Of a stretch of DNA of 64,000 nt, positions 40,021 through 48,399 are shown in pieces. The stretch comes from an uncultured Oscillospiraceae bacterium (GTDB lineage Bacteria; Bacillota; Clostridia; Oscillospirales; Oscillospiraceae): assembly GCA_910585815.1 (NCBI GenBank), contig CAJUFJ010000007.1, positions 11,193 through 75,192 of the forward strand, in the 5' to 3' direction. Position 1 is the stretch's first letter. Each line of letters opens with the position of its first letter. The translations under genes were made by a program, and so were the position numbers. The notes below the pieces were generated by a model, which did no database searches, had not been told where the DNA came from, and saw only the letters and a list, made by a program, of their open reading frames with translations.

Positions 40021-40161
40021 ATGAGTGAGCTTTTGCGCTTGCGCGAAAGCGAAGGATATGAAGCTTGCTCCGACGACGTTCCACGTGAAACATTACAACA
40101 AAGGAGATTGAGAAACCATGCTCGACATTCGTTTTATCCGGGAGAACCCCGAAGCCGTTAA
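40021..40161 (+). CDS. Possible 46-aa ORF overlapping the serS start
   Basis: MSELLRLRESEGYEACSDDV... follows GAGGAGGAGCAGCGAA, a good ribosome site, and ends 44 bases inside serS in another frame. It could be a leader ORF affecting serS, but the region upstream (39960-40075) is full of hairpins and may be a repeat, so coding is doubtful. Confidence 0.2.
   Translation: MSELLRLRESEGYEACSDDVPRETLQQRRLRNHARHSFYPGEPRSR
40077..40092. promoter_or_regulatory. parS-like site, one mismatch
   Basis: CGTTCCACGTGAAACA differs from the parS consensus only in the first base, 25 bases upstream of serS. Confidence 0.75.
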
Positions 40162-41419
40162 GGAGAACATCAAAAAGAAATTCCAGGAGGAAAAGCTCCC
40201 CCTGGTGGACCAGGTGCTGGCCCTGGACGCCGAGAACCGGGCCGCCATGTCGGAGGCCAACGAGCTCCGGGCCGCCCGGAACACCCTGAGCAAGCAGGTG
40301 GGAATGCTCATGGGCCAGGCCAAAAAGGACCCCTCCAAGCTGGCCGAGGCTGAGGAGGCCAAGGCCAAGGTGAAGGCCAACGCCGACCGCCTGGCTGAGC
40401 TGGAGGAGAAGGAGACCCGGCTGGCCGAGGAGATTCGGAAGATTATGCTGGTGATTCCCAACATCATCGACCCCTCCGTCCCCATCGGCCCCGACGACTC
40501 CGCCAATGTGGAGGTGGAGCGGTTCGGTGAGCCCGTCACCCCCGACTTCGAGATTCCCTACCACACCGAGATTATGGAGCGGTTCAACGGGGTGGACATG
40601 GACGCCGCCGGCCGGGTGTCGGGCAGCGGCTTCTACTACCTGCTGGGCGACGTTGCCCGGCTCCACGAGGCGGTGCTGGCCTACGCCCGGGACTTTATGA
40701 TTAACAAGGGCTTTACCTTCTGCATCCCCCCCTTCATGATCCACGGCAACGTGGTGGAGGGCGTTATGTCCCAGACCGACATGGAGGCCATGATGTATAA
40801 GATCGAGGGGGAGGACCTGTACCTCATCGGCACCAGCGAACACTCCATGATCGGCAAGTTCATCGACCAGATCATCCCCGAGGCCTCCCTGCCCCAGACC
40901 CTCACCTCCTACTCCCCCTGCTTCCGCAAGGAGAAGGGCTCCCACGGCATCGAGGAGCGGGGTGTCTACCGCATCCACCAGTTCGAGAAGCAGGAGATGA
41001 TCGTGGTGTGCCGCCCGGAGGACTCCATGGACTGGTATGAGAAGATGTGGCGCTACAGCGTGGAGCTGTTCCGCTCCCTGGACATCCCCGTGCGGCAGCT
41101 GGAGTGCTGCTCTGGCGACCTGGCCGATTTAAAGGTGAAGTCCTGCGACATCGAAGCCTGGTCCCCCCGGCAGCAGAAGTATTTCGAGGTCTGCTCCTGC
41201 TCCAACCTGGGCGACGCCCAGGCCCGCCGTCTGAAGATGCGGGTGAAGGGCGAGCAGGGGACCTACCTCCCCCACACCCTGAACAACACGGTGGTAGCCC
41301 CTCCCCGGATGCTTATCGCCTTCCTGGAGAACAACCTCCAGGCCGACGGCAGCGTGGTGATCCCCAAGGTGCTCCAGCCCTACATGGGCGGCCTGGAGGT
41401 CATGACGCCCAAGAAGTAA
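40118..41419 (+). CDS. serS: Seryl-tRNA synthetase
   Basis: A 433-residue class II synthetase that charges tRNA-Ser. Residues 1-110 form the coiled-coil arm that grips the tRNA (NPEAVKENIKKKF, LDAENRAAMSEANELRAARNTLS). The catalytic domain has motif 2 as SYSPCFRKEKGSHGIEERGVYRIHQFEKQE and motif 3 ending PPRMLIAFLENNLQ. The ATG follows AAAGGAGATTGAGAAACC. No T-box leader was seen. It is the first of a run of plus-strand genes, with a parS-like site in its upstream region. Confidence 0.96.
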   Translation: MLDIRFIRENPEAVKENIKKKFQEEKLPLVDQVLALDAENRAAMSEANELRAARNTLSKQVGMLMGQAKKDPSKLAEAEEAKAKVKANADRLAELEEKETRLAEEIRKIMLVIPNIIDPSVPIGPDDSANVEVERFGEPVTPDFEIPYHTEIMERFNGVDMDAAGRVSGSGFYYLLGDVARLHEAVLAYARDFMINKGFTFCIPPFMIHGNVVEGVMSQTDMEAMMYKIEGEDLYLIGTSEHSMIGKFIDQIIPEASLPQTLTSYSPCFRKEKGSHGIEERGVYRIHQFEKQEMIVVCRPEDSMDWYEKMWRYSVELFRSLDIPVRQLECCSGDLADLKVKSCDIEAWSPRQQKYFEVCSCSNLGDAQARRLKMRVKGEQGTYLPHTLNNTVVAPPRMLIAFLENNLQADGSVVIPKVLQPYMGGLEVMTPKK

Positions 41420-41437
41420 CGAAAGGGAGGTCCGCCT

Positions 41438-42499
41438 ATGGCCCGCCGCCGGCTGGAGGAGCTGTCCATCCTCAATGTGCTGTTCTGCATGCTGGTCGTG
41501 CTGATTCACGTGCTGTCCCACGCGGTGGGCGCGCTGGACCGGACGGGCTGGCAATACGCCCTGGTGCTGATTCCCCAGCGGCTGGCCTTTGTGTCGGTGC
41601 CCGGGTTTTTCTTCCTCAGCGGCCTGAAGCTCACCCTCCCCCGGGGGGAGGAATCGGGCCTGACCGCCTACTACCTGGGCCGGGTGAAGCGGCTGCTCCT
41701 CCCCTACCTGCTGGCGGCGGCGGTGTACTACCTGTACTTCGTCCGCATCGGCTGGTACTCCTTCTCCCCCGCCCAGTTCCTCCGGGAGACCGCCCTGGGC
41801 ACCCTCTCCGCCCAGTTCTACTTCCTTGTCGCCCTGATGCAGTTTATCCTGCTGGCCCCCCTGTTCCGGCGGCTGGCCCGGCGGTACGCCCCGGTGCTCC
41901 TGCTGCCCCTGGCCCTGGGGATCACCTGGCTGAGCTCCATGTATTTCAACGCCGTCCTCCAGCTGGCTGTTCCCGACGCCGCCTTTCCCTACGGCGACCG
42001 CATCTTTACCAGCTACCTGGTCTACTACCTGGCCGGCTGCTGCGCGGGACAGCACTACCCCCGCGTCCTGGCCCTGCTGGAGGAAAACCGCCCCCTCCTC
42101 ACCGCCTCCACCCTGTTTTTCGGGGGGGCGGACGGGGTAATCTCGGTGCTGGCCTTCTCTGGCCGGCGGTCCGCCCCCTATCTGGAGCTGATACACACCC
42201 TGTATATCCTCAGCGCCATTCTGGTCCTGCTGGACTGGGCCCGGCGGCACACCGCCCTCATGTCCGGCAGCCGGGGCCCTCTGCTCCGGGCCACGGACCG
42301 GGCCAGCTACCTGATCTATCTGTACCACTGCCTGGTCATTACCCTGTTTAACTACCACATGCCCGCGCTGGTGGGCGACCGGGTCAGTGTTCTGCTCCCG
42401 CTGCGGATCCTGGTGGTCTATCCGGTGACCATCGCCGGATGTATCCTCTGGCAGCGCCTGTGGGGAGCCCTCAACCGTCCCAGGCAACAACCAAATTGA
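41438..42499 (+). CDS. Acyltransferase family 3 membrane protein
   Basis: A 353-residue integral membrane protein of the acyltransferase-3 (OatA/WecH) family with about ten hydrophobic helices. The N-terminal ILNVLFCMLVVLIHVLSH holds the family histidine near residue 24, and VPGFFFLSGLKL and the PYLLAAAVYYL helices follow. Such enzymes O-acetylate cell-wall or surface sugars. It starts 18 bases after serS with AAAGGGAGG. The acceptor molecule cannot be told from sequence. Confidence 0.87.
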   Translation: MARRRLEELSILNVLFCMLVVLIHVLSHAVGALDRTGWQYALVLIPQRLAFVSVPGFFFLSGLKLTLPRGEESGLTAYYLGRVKRLLLPYLLAAAVYYLYFVRIGWYSFSPAQFLRETALGTLSAQFYFLVALMQFILLAPLFRRLARRYAPVLLLPLALGITWLSSMYFNAVLQLAVPDAAFPYGDRIFTSYLVYYLAGCCAGQHYPRVLALLEENRPLLTASTLFFGGADGVISVLAFSGRRSAPYLELIHTLYILSAILVLLDWARRHTALMSGSRGPLLRATDRASYLIYLYHCLVITLFNYHMPALVGDRVSVLLPLRILVVYPVTIAGCILWQRLWGALNRPRQQPN

Positions 42500-42513
42500 A
42501 AAGGAGACACAAC

Positions 42514-43266
42514 ATGGGTATTTTTTCGTTCTTTTCCAAGGAGTATGAGGAGGATGAGGAGGAGCTGATGCAGGAGGCGGAAGCGCCGGCCCGGCGGACC
42601 TCCGTCCAGCCCGAGAGCGCCCCCAGCGGCGAGCTGTTCCAGGGCATGCGCATCGACGTGATGACCAAGGACGGAGAGCCCCTCCTGTCCGGCCGAATCG
42701 TCGAGCTGGGGGAGGACACCCTGACCCTGGGCCGCCTGCCCGGCGAACTGTCCTTCAAAACCGCCACCCTGGGCACAACGGTAAGCCTAAGCGGCTACGA
42801 CAAGAAGCTTATCCCCATCTGCCTCAGCGCCACCGTGCAGGAGTCGGCCCGCACCAGCTTCAAGCTGAAAAACCTCAAGGTGGAGAGCCACGCCGAAAAC
42901 CGGGACACCTTCCGCCTGCCCTTCGCCGCCCCCGTCTCCCTCTACCACAAGGAGGACACCCACTTTAAAAACCCCGAGGAGTGCAAGCTGGTGAACATCA
43001 GCACCGGCGGCTGCTGCGTGCAGTCGGAGTATATCCACATGGAGGACGAGGTCCTGCGCATCCGGGTGAAGCTGGAGGAGTACGCCCCCCTGAACTTCCT
43101 GGGCCAGATCGTCCGGTGCGTGGAACACGCCCCGGGACAATTCTGGTATGGCATCCTCTTTGCCCAGCTCACCGAGCAGGAGATTACCGCCCTGAACAAG
43201 ACCCTGTATAACCTGCAAATGGGCATCAAAGAGACCCGGGTCCGCAGTGAGGAAGACCGCTGGTAA
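42514..43266 (+). CDS. PilZ-domain protein (YcgR-like, cyclic-di-GMP binding)
   Basis: A 250-residue protein with an acidic N-terminus, a YcgR-like first domain (FQGMRIDVMTKDGEPLLSGRIVEL, about 42-65) and a PilZ domain from about 130. NRDTFRLPFAAPV carries the RxxxR motif and LVNISTGGCCVQS the (D/N)xSxxG motif, both needed to bind cyclic di-GMP. It may act as a motility or surface switch. The ATG at 42514 follows AAAAGGAGACACAAC. No motility genes are in the window. Confidence 0.87.
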   Translation: MGIFSFFSKEYEEDEEELMQEAEAPARRTSVQPESAPSGELFQGMRIDVMTKDGEPLLSGRIVELGEDTLTLGRLPGELSFKTATLGTTVSLSGYDKKLIPICLSATVQESARTSFKLKNLKVESHAENRDTFRLPFAAPVSLYHKEDTHFKNPEECKLVNISTGGCCVQSEYIHMEDEVLRIRVKLEEYAPLNFLGQIVRCVEHAPGQFWYGILFAQLTEQEITALNKTLYNLQMGIKETRVRSEEDRW

Positions 43267-43283
43267 AGCAGGAGGAAATACCA

Positions 43284-43670
43284 ATGAAACAGTTTTTTGA
43301 GGAATTTAAAAAATTTATCGCCCGGGGCAATGTGATGGATATGGCGGTGGGCGTCATCATCGGCGGAGCCTTCAGCTCCATCACCACCTCCCTGATCAAC
43401 GATATCATCATGCCCCTTCTGGGCATCTTTACCGGAAGCATCTCCTTTGCCGCCCTGTCCGTTACCGTCAACGGGGCTGTAATCGCCTACGGCAACTTCA
43501 TCCAGGCCGTGCTCAACTTCCTTATTATGGCCTTTGTGGTGTTCTGCCTGATAAAGACCCTCAACCGCCTCCACCGGAAGAAGGAGGAGGCCCCTCCCCC
43601 GCCCCCGGCGCCCTCCGCCGAGGAGAAGCTGCTCACTGAGATACGCGACCTGTTAAAGGAGAACCACTGA
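43284..43670 (+). CDS. mscL: Large-conductance mechanosensitive channel
   Basis: A 128-residue channel that opens under membrane tension to release solutes. The amphipathic start FFEEFKKFIARGNVMDMAVGVIIGGAFSSITTSLINDIIMP covers the N-helix and TM1, and NFIQAVLNFLIMAFVVFCLIKTLN is TM2. A short cytoplasmic helix (EEKLLTEIRDLL) closes the protein. Length is normal. It sits between the PilZ gene and a small membrane protein. Confidence 0.96.
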   Translation: MKQFFEEFKKFIARGNVMDMAVGVIIGGAFSSITTSLINDIIMPLLGIFTGSISFAALSVTVNGAVIAYGNFIQAVLNFLIMAFVVFCLIKTLNRLHRKKEEAPPPPPAPSAEEKLLTEIRDLLKENH

Positions 43671-43671
43671 C

Positions 43672-44013
43672 ATGCCGGACGACAAGCGCACCCCTGCCTC
43701 CGGGGAGGACCGGGGCTACACCCCCTCCTCCCCCGTCAAGCGGACCCTGGCCTGGACCGGGCTGGCCTATATGGTGATTCTGGTGGCCATGACCACCTAC
43801 CCCTACTTCACCGGCGCCGGGCTGGGCAACCTGGGGCCCCTGCTCACCGTTCCCGGGCTCATTGGGCTGGGCGCGGCAGCGCTGGTGTCCTGGCGGACTG
43901 CCGGCAAGCCGGGAAAGTGGCCCGCCATCGCCCTGGCCGCCCTGTGCTGGCTGCTGGCCCTGGCCACCCTGCCCATCGGCATCGCCGGGCTGATGTCCAA
44001 CTTCGGAGGCTGA
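43672..44013 (+). CDS. Small membrane protein, 113 aa
   Basis: A 113-residue protein with about three membrane segments (LAWTGLAYMVILVAMTTYPYF, LGPLLTVPGLIGLGAAALVSW, PAIALAALCWLLALATLPIGIAG) and a polar N-terminus. The start is one base after the mscL stop and rsmG begins three bases after its own stop, so it lies in a tight operon. No family was recognised. Confidence 0.7.
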   Translation: MPDDKRTPASGEDRGYTPSSPVKRTLAWTGLAYMVILVAMTTYPYFTGAGLGNLGPLLTVPGLIGLGAAALVSWRTAGKPGKWPAIALAALCWLLALATLPIGIAGLMSNFGG

Positions 44014-44016
44014 GCT

Positions 44017-44730
44017 ATGGAACAGATGATTACCGCCGGACTGGAGGAACTGGGCCTGACCGGCCGCGTCCCGGCGGACGCCCCCGCCCAGCTGGCCCAA
44101 TACGGGCGGATGCTCCTGGAGAAAAACCAGGTGATGAACCTCACCGCCATCCGGGAGCCGGAGGGGGTGGCCCGGCTGCACTTTCTGGACTGCGCCGCCC
44201 TCCTCAAGTTCTGCGACTTTGAGGGTAAGACCCTCATTGACGTAGGTACCGGGGCGGGCTTTCCGGGGATGGTTTTGAAAATCCTGGTCCCCTCTCTGAA
44301 AATCAATCTGCTGGATTCCCTGAGCAAGCGGCTGGACTGGCTTACAGAGGTCTATGAGGACCTGGACGGCGTGGACAGCATCACCACCTTCCACGGTCGG
44401 GCGGAGGAGTGGGGCCACAAAGGCTATCGGGAGTGCTTCGACTTTGCGGCGGCCCGGGCGGTGGCCGACCTGCGGGTGCTGTGCGAGCTGTGCCTGCCCT
44501 TTGTAAAGGTGGGAGGCAGGTTTCTGGCCATGAAGTCCACCGGAAGCGATCAGGAGCTGGCCGAGGCGGACCACGCTGTCAAGGTGCTGGGGGGTAGGGT
44601 CACCGAAATTCACGATTACCTCATCCCCGGAACCGACGTTACCCACCGCCTCATCGTCATGGAAAAAACGGCCCCCAGCCCGGAGGTCTACCCCAGGAGA
44701 TGGGCCAAAATCCCCAAAAAACCCCTTTAG
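44017..44730 (+). CDS. rsmG: 16S rRNA (guanine-N7) methyltransferase
   Basis: A 237-residue SAM-dependent enzyme that methylates G527 of 16S rRNA. MNLTAIREPEGVARLHFLDCAALL, the SAM site LIDVGTGAGFPGMVLKI, LLDSLSKRLDWL and FDFAAARAVADLRVLCELCLPFVK are standard RsmG motifs. In Bacillus the order is jag, mnmE, mnmG, rsmG, noc, soj, spo0J on one strand. Here rsmG lies with soj and noc on the strand opposite to jag, part of the block that seems inverted. Confidence 0.95.
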   Translation: MEQMITAGLEELGLTGRVPADAPAQLAQYGRMLLEKNQVMNLTAIREPEGVARLHFLDCAALLKFCDFEGKTLIDVGTGAGFPGMVLKILVPSLKINLLDSLSKRLDWLTEVYEDLDGVDSITTFHGRAEEWGHKGYRECFDFAAARAVADLRVLCELCLPFVKVGGRFLAMKSTGSDQELAEADHAVKVLGGRVTEIHDYLIPGTDVTHRLIVMEKTAPSPEVYPRRWAKIPKKPL

Positions 44731-44794
44731 TGACCGGATTCTGTTGAAACACCGAAAAATTGTAAATTTTTTCTAAAATATGTGAGAATAATAG

Positions 44795-44822
44795 TTGACA
44801 GACCCAGTACTTTTGCTATATT
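44795..44822 (+). promoter_or_regulatory. Sigma-A-type promoter for minD
   Basis: TTGACA (44795-44800) and TATATT (44817-44822), 16-base spacer (17 to ATATTA), 29 bases before the minD start. Confidence 0.7.
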
Positions 44823-44850
44823 ATTTCTTTGCGGCGAGGAGGTCGTTGCT

Positions 44851-45585
44851 ATGGGCACCGTGATCGCGGTCACATCGGGAAAGGGAGGCACCGGAAAAAC
44901 CTCCATCACCGGCGGCGTGGCCGCCTCGCTGGCCCTAATGGGCCGGCGGGTGCTGTGCATCGACATGGACGTCGGCCTGCGGAACCTGGATATCTCCCTG
45001 GGGCTGAACGACCGCGCCATGATGGACTTTGCCGACGTGGCCCTGGGCCGCTGTCCTCTGGCCCGGGCGGCGGTGGAGCACCCCGACATCAAGGGGCTGT
45101 CTCTGCTCACCGCGCCTATGACCCTCCCCGCCAGTCTTACGCCGGACAAGGTGCGCGCTTTGTTGAAGGAGGCCCGCGCCGGCTATGACCATATCCTGAT
45201 CGACTCCCCCGCCGGGCTGGGGACCGGCTTCCGGCTGGCCACCTGCGGGGTGGACCGGGCCATCGTTGTCTCCACCAACGACGCGTCTTCCCTTCGGGAC
45301 GCCCAGCGGACGGTGGCCGAGCTGGAGGAGCTCCGGCTGATTCACCTGGTTATGAACCGCATCCAGACCAAGCTGCTGCGCAAGCTGCGCACCACCATAG
45401 ACGACGCCATGGACGCCGCCGGCCTGCCCCTGATCGGGGTGGTGCCGGAGGACCCCCAGGTGATTCTCTGCGCCAATCTGGGCCGGCCCCTCGCCACCCA
45501 GAGCCGACGGGGCGCCGCTCTGGCCTGCTGGAACATCGCCCGGCGGCTGGAGGGGCATCGGGTGCCCATTATGCGCATCCGCTGA
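44851..45585 (+). CDS. minD: MinD-type septum-site ATPase, without membrane-targeting tail
   Basis: A 244-residue ATPase of the MinD group: deviant Walker A SGKGGTGKTS (9-18), switch CIDMDVGLRNLDISLGL, Walker B HILIDSPAGLGTGF and GVVPEDPQVI. The protein ends at NIARRLEGHRVPIMRIR, just where other MinD proteins have their amphipathic membrane-binding helix, so that helix is absent. It may be a cytosolic MinD-like protein. No minC or minE is adjacent. It has its own promoter and GAGGAGG site, and the mgsA-like gene follows. Confidence 0.87.
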   Translation: MGTVIAVTSGKGGTGKTSITGGVAASLALMGRRVLCIDMDVGLRNLDISLGLNDRAMMDFADVALGRCPLARAAVEHPDIKGLSLLTAPMTLPASLTPDKVRALLKEARAGYDHILIDSPAGLGTGFRLATCGVDRAIVVSTNDASSLRDAQRTVAELEELRLIHLVMNRIQTKLLRKLRTTIDDAMDAAGLPLIGVVPEDPQVILCANLGRPLATQSRRGAALACWNIARRLEGHRVPIMRIR

Positions 45586-45626
45586 CCCCACTCCACCCGA
45601 ATTTGATACGAGGAGGTATTACCGCC

Positions 45627-46043
45627 ATGAATATCGCTATTATGAGCCATACCAAGAAGCAGGAGCTGATGGTACAGTTCTGCACCGCCTACTGCGGGGT
45701 ACTGTCCAAGCATTCGGTCTGCGGCACCAACGCCACCGGGCGCATGGTGGCGGAAGCCACCGGCCTGCCCGTTCAGCTGTTCCTCTCCCATGAGCATGGG
45801 GGCATCGAGCAGATCGGCCAGCGCATCATTTACAACGAGATCGACATGGTGCTGTTTTTCAACTCCCCGCAGGATAACGAGATGGATAAGGACGTGCTGT
45901 ATATCACCCGCCTGTGCGACCAGCATTCTGTCCCTGTGGCTACCAATGTGGCCACAGCTGAGCTGTTAATCCACGGCTTGGCCCGGGGCGATCTGGGGTG
46001 GCGTGAGGGCATGAACCCCAACCGGGTGCCCTTCGCCCTGTAA
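45627..46043 (+). CDS. Methylglyoxal-synthase-fold protein with altered active site
   Basis: A 138-residue MGS-fold protein. GTNATGRMVAEATG, ..EQIGQRIIYNEIDMVLFF and VPVATNVATAELLI match methylglyoxal synthase. Active-site residues differ: GGDQQ of MgsA is GGIEQ here, so the catalytic aspartate is Ile; FFWDP is FFNSP; and the HDxxK start is SHTKK. It probably does not make methylglyoxal in the usual way, and may bind a phosphorylated metabolite. The ATG follows ACGAGGAGG. It is commonly annotated mgsA by similarity; that name should be used with care. Confidence 0.75.
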   Translation: MNIAIMSHTKKQELMVQFCTAYCGVLSKHSVCGTNATGRMVAEATGLPVQLFLSHEHGGIEQIGQRIIYNEIDMVLFFNSPQDNEMDKDVLYITRLCDQHSVPVATNVATAELLIHGLARGDLGWREGMNPNRVPFAL

Positions 46044-46064
46044 CCGGCGGCGCATCCACCTGTG

Positions 46065-46096
46065 CGCTCCCGTCCCGATTCTCGTGGATGGGAGCG
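46065..46096 (+). terminator. Hairpin after the MGS-like gene
   Basis: CGCTCCCGTCC and GGATGGGAGCG pair around a 10-base loop, then GTTCCGCATTTT. A weak terminator candidate. Confidence 0.5.
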
Positions 46097-46125
46097 TTCC
46101 GCATTTTATGTCCCCCGCAGGGCCA

Positions 46126-46365
46126 AAGCCTCCTTTTCCCCGCAAGGGGGACGCGATATCCGTAAGCGGCAGAGCCGCTAACGGCTATCCAGTGAAAGGA
46201 GGTGCCCCAGTGGGCACACTGGGGCGGAGGATTGTATTTCGCCGCAGGCGAAATGTATGAAATAAACAAGGTTTGCAAAACTTTGTTTACTTCGTATGTT
46301 TTGCTTCGCAAAACGCAATCCTCAGTCAGCCTGCGGCTGACAGCTCCTTTCCAAAGGAGCCTTTT
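46126..46365 (+). repeat. Long hairpin repeat, family 1, copy D with 56-base insert
   Basis: Same family as the copies at 1070, 23468 and 33178. A run of about 56 bases with its own hairpins (CCCCGCAAGGGG; GCGGCAGAGCCGC) sits between the first and second halves of the opening CCTCC/GGAGG stem. It fills most of the 389-base gap before hisS. Confidence 0.8.
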
Positions 46366-46432
46366 GGCAAAAACTAAAAACGGTCTATTCTTCAAATTGT
46401 GTTTGTGTGTAACAAAAGAAAGGAAGATTATT

Positions 46433-47800
46433 ATGGCTAAGGTACAACCGCGCACCCTCTCCGGCTTTATGGAGCTGCTCCCTGCCCGGCAGATTCAGTT
46501 TGACCGCATGGCGGCCATCATCCGGGAGTCCTTCTCCCTCTACGCCTACACCCCCCTGGACACCCCCCTCATCGAGGCCAGTGAAATCCTGCTGGCCAAG
46601 GGCGGCGGCGAGACCGAGAAGCAAATCTACCGCTTTACCAAGGGAGACAGTGATCTGTCCCTGCGCTTTGACCTCACCGTCCCCCTGGCCAAGTATGTGG
46701 CCCTGAACTATGCCAAGCTGGCCTTCCCCTTCCGCCGGTTCCAGATCGGCAAGGTCTACCGGGGTGAGCGGGCCCAGCGGGGGCGGTTCCGGGAGTTCTA
46801 TCAGGCCGACATTGACGTCATCGGTGACGGCCAGTTGGATATCTCCAACGACGCGGAGATTCCCGCCATCATCTACCGCACCTTCACCGCTCTGGGGCTG
46901 AAGCGGTTCCAGATTCGGGTGAACAACCGGAAGATTCTCAACGGCTTCTATGCCATGCTGGGCCTCACCTCCCAGGCCGGGGCCATTATGCGCACGGTAG
47001 ACAAGCTGGAGAAAATCGGGGAAAAGAGCGTCCGGGACATGCTCACCGGCCCCGACATCGGCCTGACTGACGAGCAGGCGGTGGAAATCCTCAAATTCAT
47101 CGCCATCAAGGGCAATAATGCCGACGTCCTTGCCGCTCTGGAGGGCTACCGGGGGCGGGACGCCAAGTTTGACGAGGGCCTGGACGAGCTGGGGGCCGTG
47201 GCCAAAAATCTGGCCGCCTTCGGCGTGCCTGAAACCCACTTCGTGCTGGACCTGACCATCGCCCGGGGGCTGGACTACTACACCGGCACCGTCTACGAGA
47301 CCACCATGCTGGACCACCCGGAGATCGGCTCCATCTGTTCCGGCGGGCGGTATGATAACCTGGCGGAATATTACACCGATAAACAACTCCCCGGCGTGGG
47401 AATTTCCATCGGTCTGACCCGGCTGTTCTTCGTGCTGGAGGATCAGGGCTATCTCAACGACAAGTTGAACACCGCCCCCGCCGACGTGCTCATCCTTCCC
47501 ATGACCGACGACATGGGCCCGGCCATCACCCTGTCCACCCAGCTGCGCTCCTCCGGCGTGCGCACTCAGATTTACGGCGAGCAGAAGAAGTTCAAGCAGA
47601 AAATGAACTACGCCGACAAGCTGGGGGTGCCCTATGTGATTTTCCTGGGGGACGACGAGATCAAGCAGGACAAGGTGTCGTTGAAGGATATGCGCTCCGG
47701 TGAACAGGAGCTGATTCCCACCGGCGAGGCCGTGGGCAGAATCGTCGCCGCCATGGGCGCAAGCGACGCCGCCACGCCCATTTTGGACAAGGGGGAGTAA
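46433..47800 (+). CDS. hisS: Histidyl-tRNA synthetase
   Basis: A 455-residue class II synthetase. Motif 2 is FRRFQIGKVYRGERAQRGRFREFYQADIDVIG; the histidine-specific DLTIARGLDYYTGTVYE and SGGRYDNLAEYY follow, and motif 3 is PGVGISIGLTRLFFVLE. The anticodon-binding domain begins near residue 350. The ATG at 46433 follows AAAGGAAGATTATT; a longer in-frame start runs into the repeat and is rejected. No T-box leader was seen. Confidence 0.96.
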   Translation: MAKVQPRTLSGFMELLPARQIQFDRMAAIIRESFSLYAYTPLDTPLIEASEILLAKGGGETEKQIYRFTKGDSDLSLRFDLTVPLAKYVALNYAKLAFPFRRFQIGKVYRGERAQRGRFREFYQADIDVIGDGQLDISNDAEIPAIIYRTFTALGLKRFQIRVNNRKILNGFYAMLGLTSQAGAIMRTVDKLEKIGEKSVRDMLTGPDIGLTDEQAVEILKFIAIKGNNADVLAALEGYRGRDAKFDEGLDELGAVAKNLAAFGVPETHFVLDLTIARGLDYYTGTVYETTMLDHPEIGSICSGGRYDNLAEYYTDKQLPGVGISIGLTRLFFVLEDQGYLNDKLNTAPADVLILPMTDDMGPAITLSTQLRSSGVRTQIYGEQKKFKQKMNYADKLGVPYVIFLGDDEIKQDKVSLKDMRSGEQELIPTGEAVGRIVAAMGASDAATPILDKGE

Positions 47801-47809
47801 GTTCCTCAT

Positions 47810-47876
47810 TGTAGGGCGGGACGACCCCGGCCCGCCGTCCCATTGCATACGGCGCGCCCAGTGGTCGCGCCCTACA
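47810..47876. repeat. TGTAGGG-ended double-hairpin element, copy 5
   Basis: TGTAGGGCGGGACG at the left and GCGCGACC...GCGCCCTACA at the right, between hisS and the next gene. Confidence 0.7.
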
Positions 47877-47892
47877 CACCTTGGAGGACATC

Positions 47893-48363
47893 ATGAAAAA
47901 GCTGCTATGGTCCCTCTGTGTCATTGCCGTTCTTCTATCCGCCTTCTGTCTCGGTCTTACTGCGGCCTATATTACTTCGGACTATTCGACGGAGGAGTTT
48001 AGCTACGAGCAAATTAAGGGCTCCAATGCTGACCCTCACCCCCAGTCGGCCCACTTCATCCACATCTTTTATGAGGGCGACTTCCCCGGCATGAGCGACA
48101 CCCCTGTTTCCGCAGAGAGGGCCGAACCAGGGAAAAAAGTGCTGAACGCCCTGCAAGGGCAAACATACACCCGGCTTTTCCCGCTTATAAGACCCAGCAA
48201 AAAAGGAATCGGGATTCATGAGGTCAGCGGCTGCACCCCCTCTTATACCGCATACTGGGACGGCAAACATTTATGGCTTCCAAACGAAGGGCGCTGGCGG
48301 GGCTACGCCCCCTCCAACCCGGACAAGCTGCGTGAAACGCTGGAATCCCTATGCAATAAGTAA
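47893..48363 (+). CDS. Secreted or membrane-anchored hypothetical protein, 156 aa
   Basis: An N-terminal hydrophobic segment (LLWSLCVIAVLLSAFCLGLTAAYI, residues 4-27) after a KK start acts as signal peptide or anchor. The rest is soluble, with PTSAHFIHIFYEGDF-like, HEVSGCTPSYTAYWDG and KLRETLESLCNK stretches and two cysteines. The ATG follows GGAGG by six bases. It sits between hisS and aspS, with the aspS start 37 bases past its stop. No family was recognised. Confidence 0.65.
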   Translation: MKKLLWSLCVIAVLLSAFCLGLTAAYITSDYSTEEFSYEQIKGSNADPHPQSAHFIHIFYEGDFPGMSDTPVSAERAEPGKKVLNALQGQTYTRLFPLIRPSKKGIGIHEVSGCTPSYTAYWDGKHLWLPNEGRWRGYAPSNPDKLRETLESLCNK

Positions 48364-48399
48364 TATTTAGAATCAATAATACAAACAGGAGTTGATAAT

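Noticed and set aside
41500..41516. CACGTG inside the acyltransferase gene as a further parS site
   Set aside because: Flanking bases (TGATT and CTGTC) match the parS consensus poorly.
46366..46432. Possible T-box leader for hisS, and likewise before serS and aspS
   Set aside because: No T-box sequence, specifier loop or leader terminator of the expected kind could be found in these short gaps.
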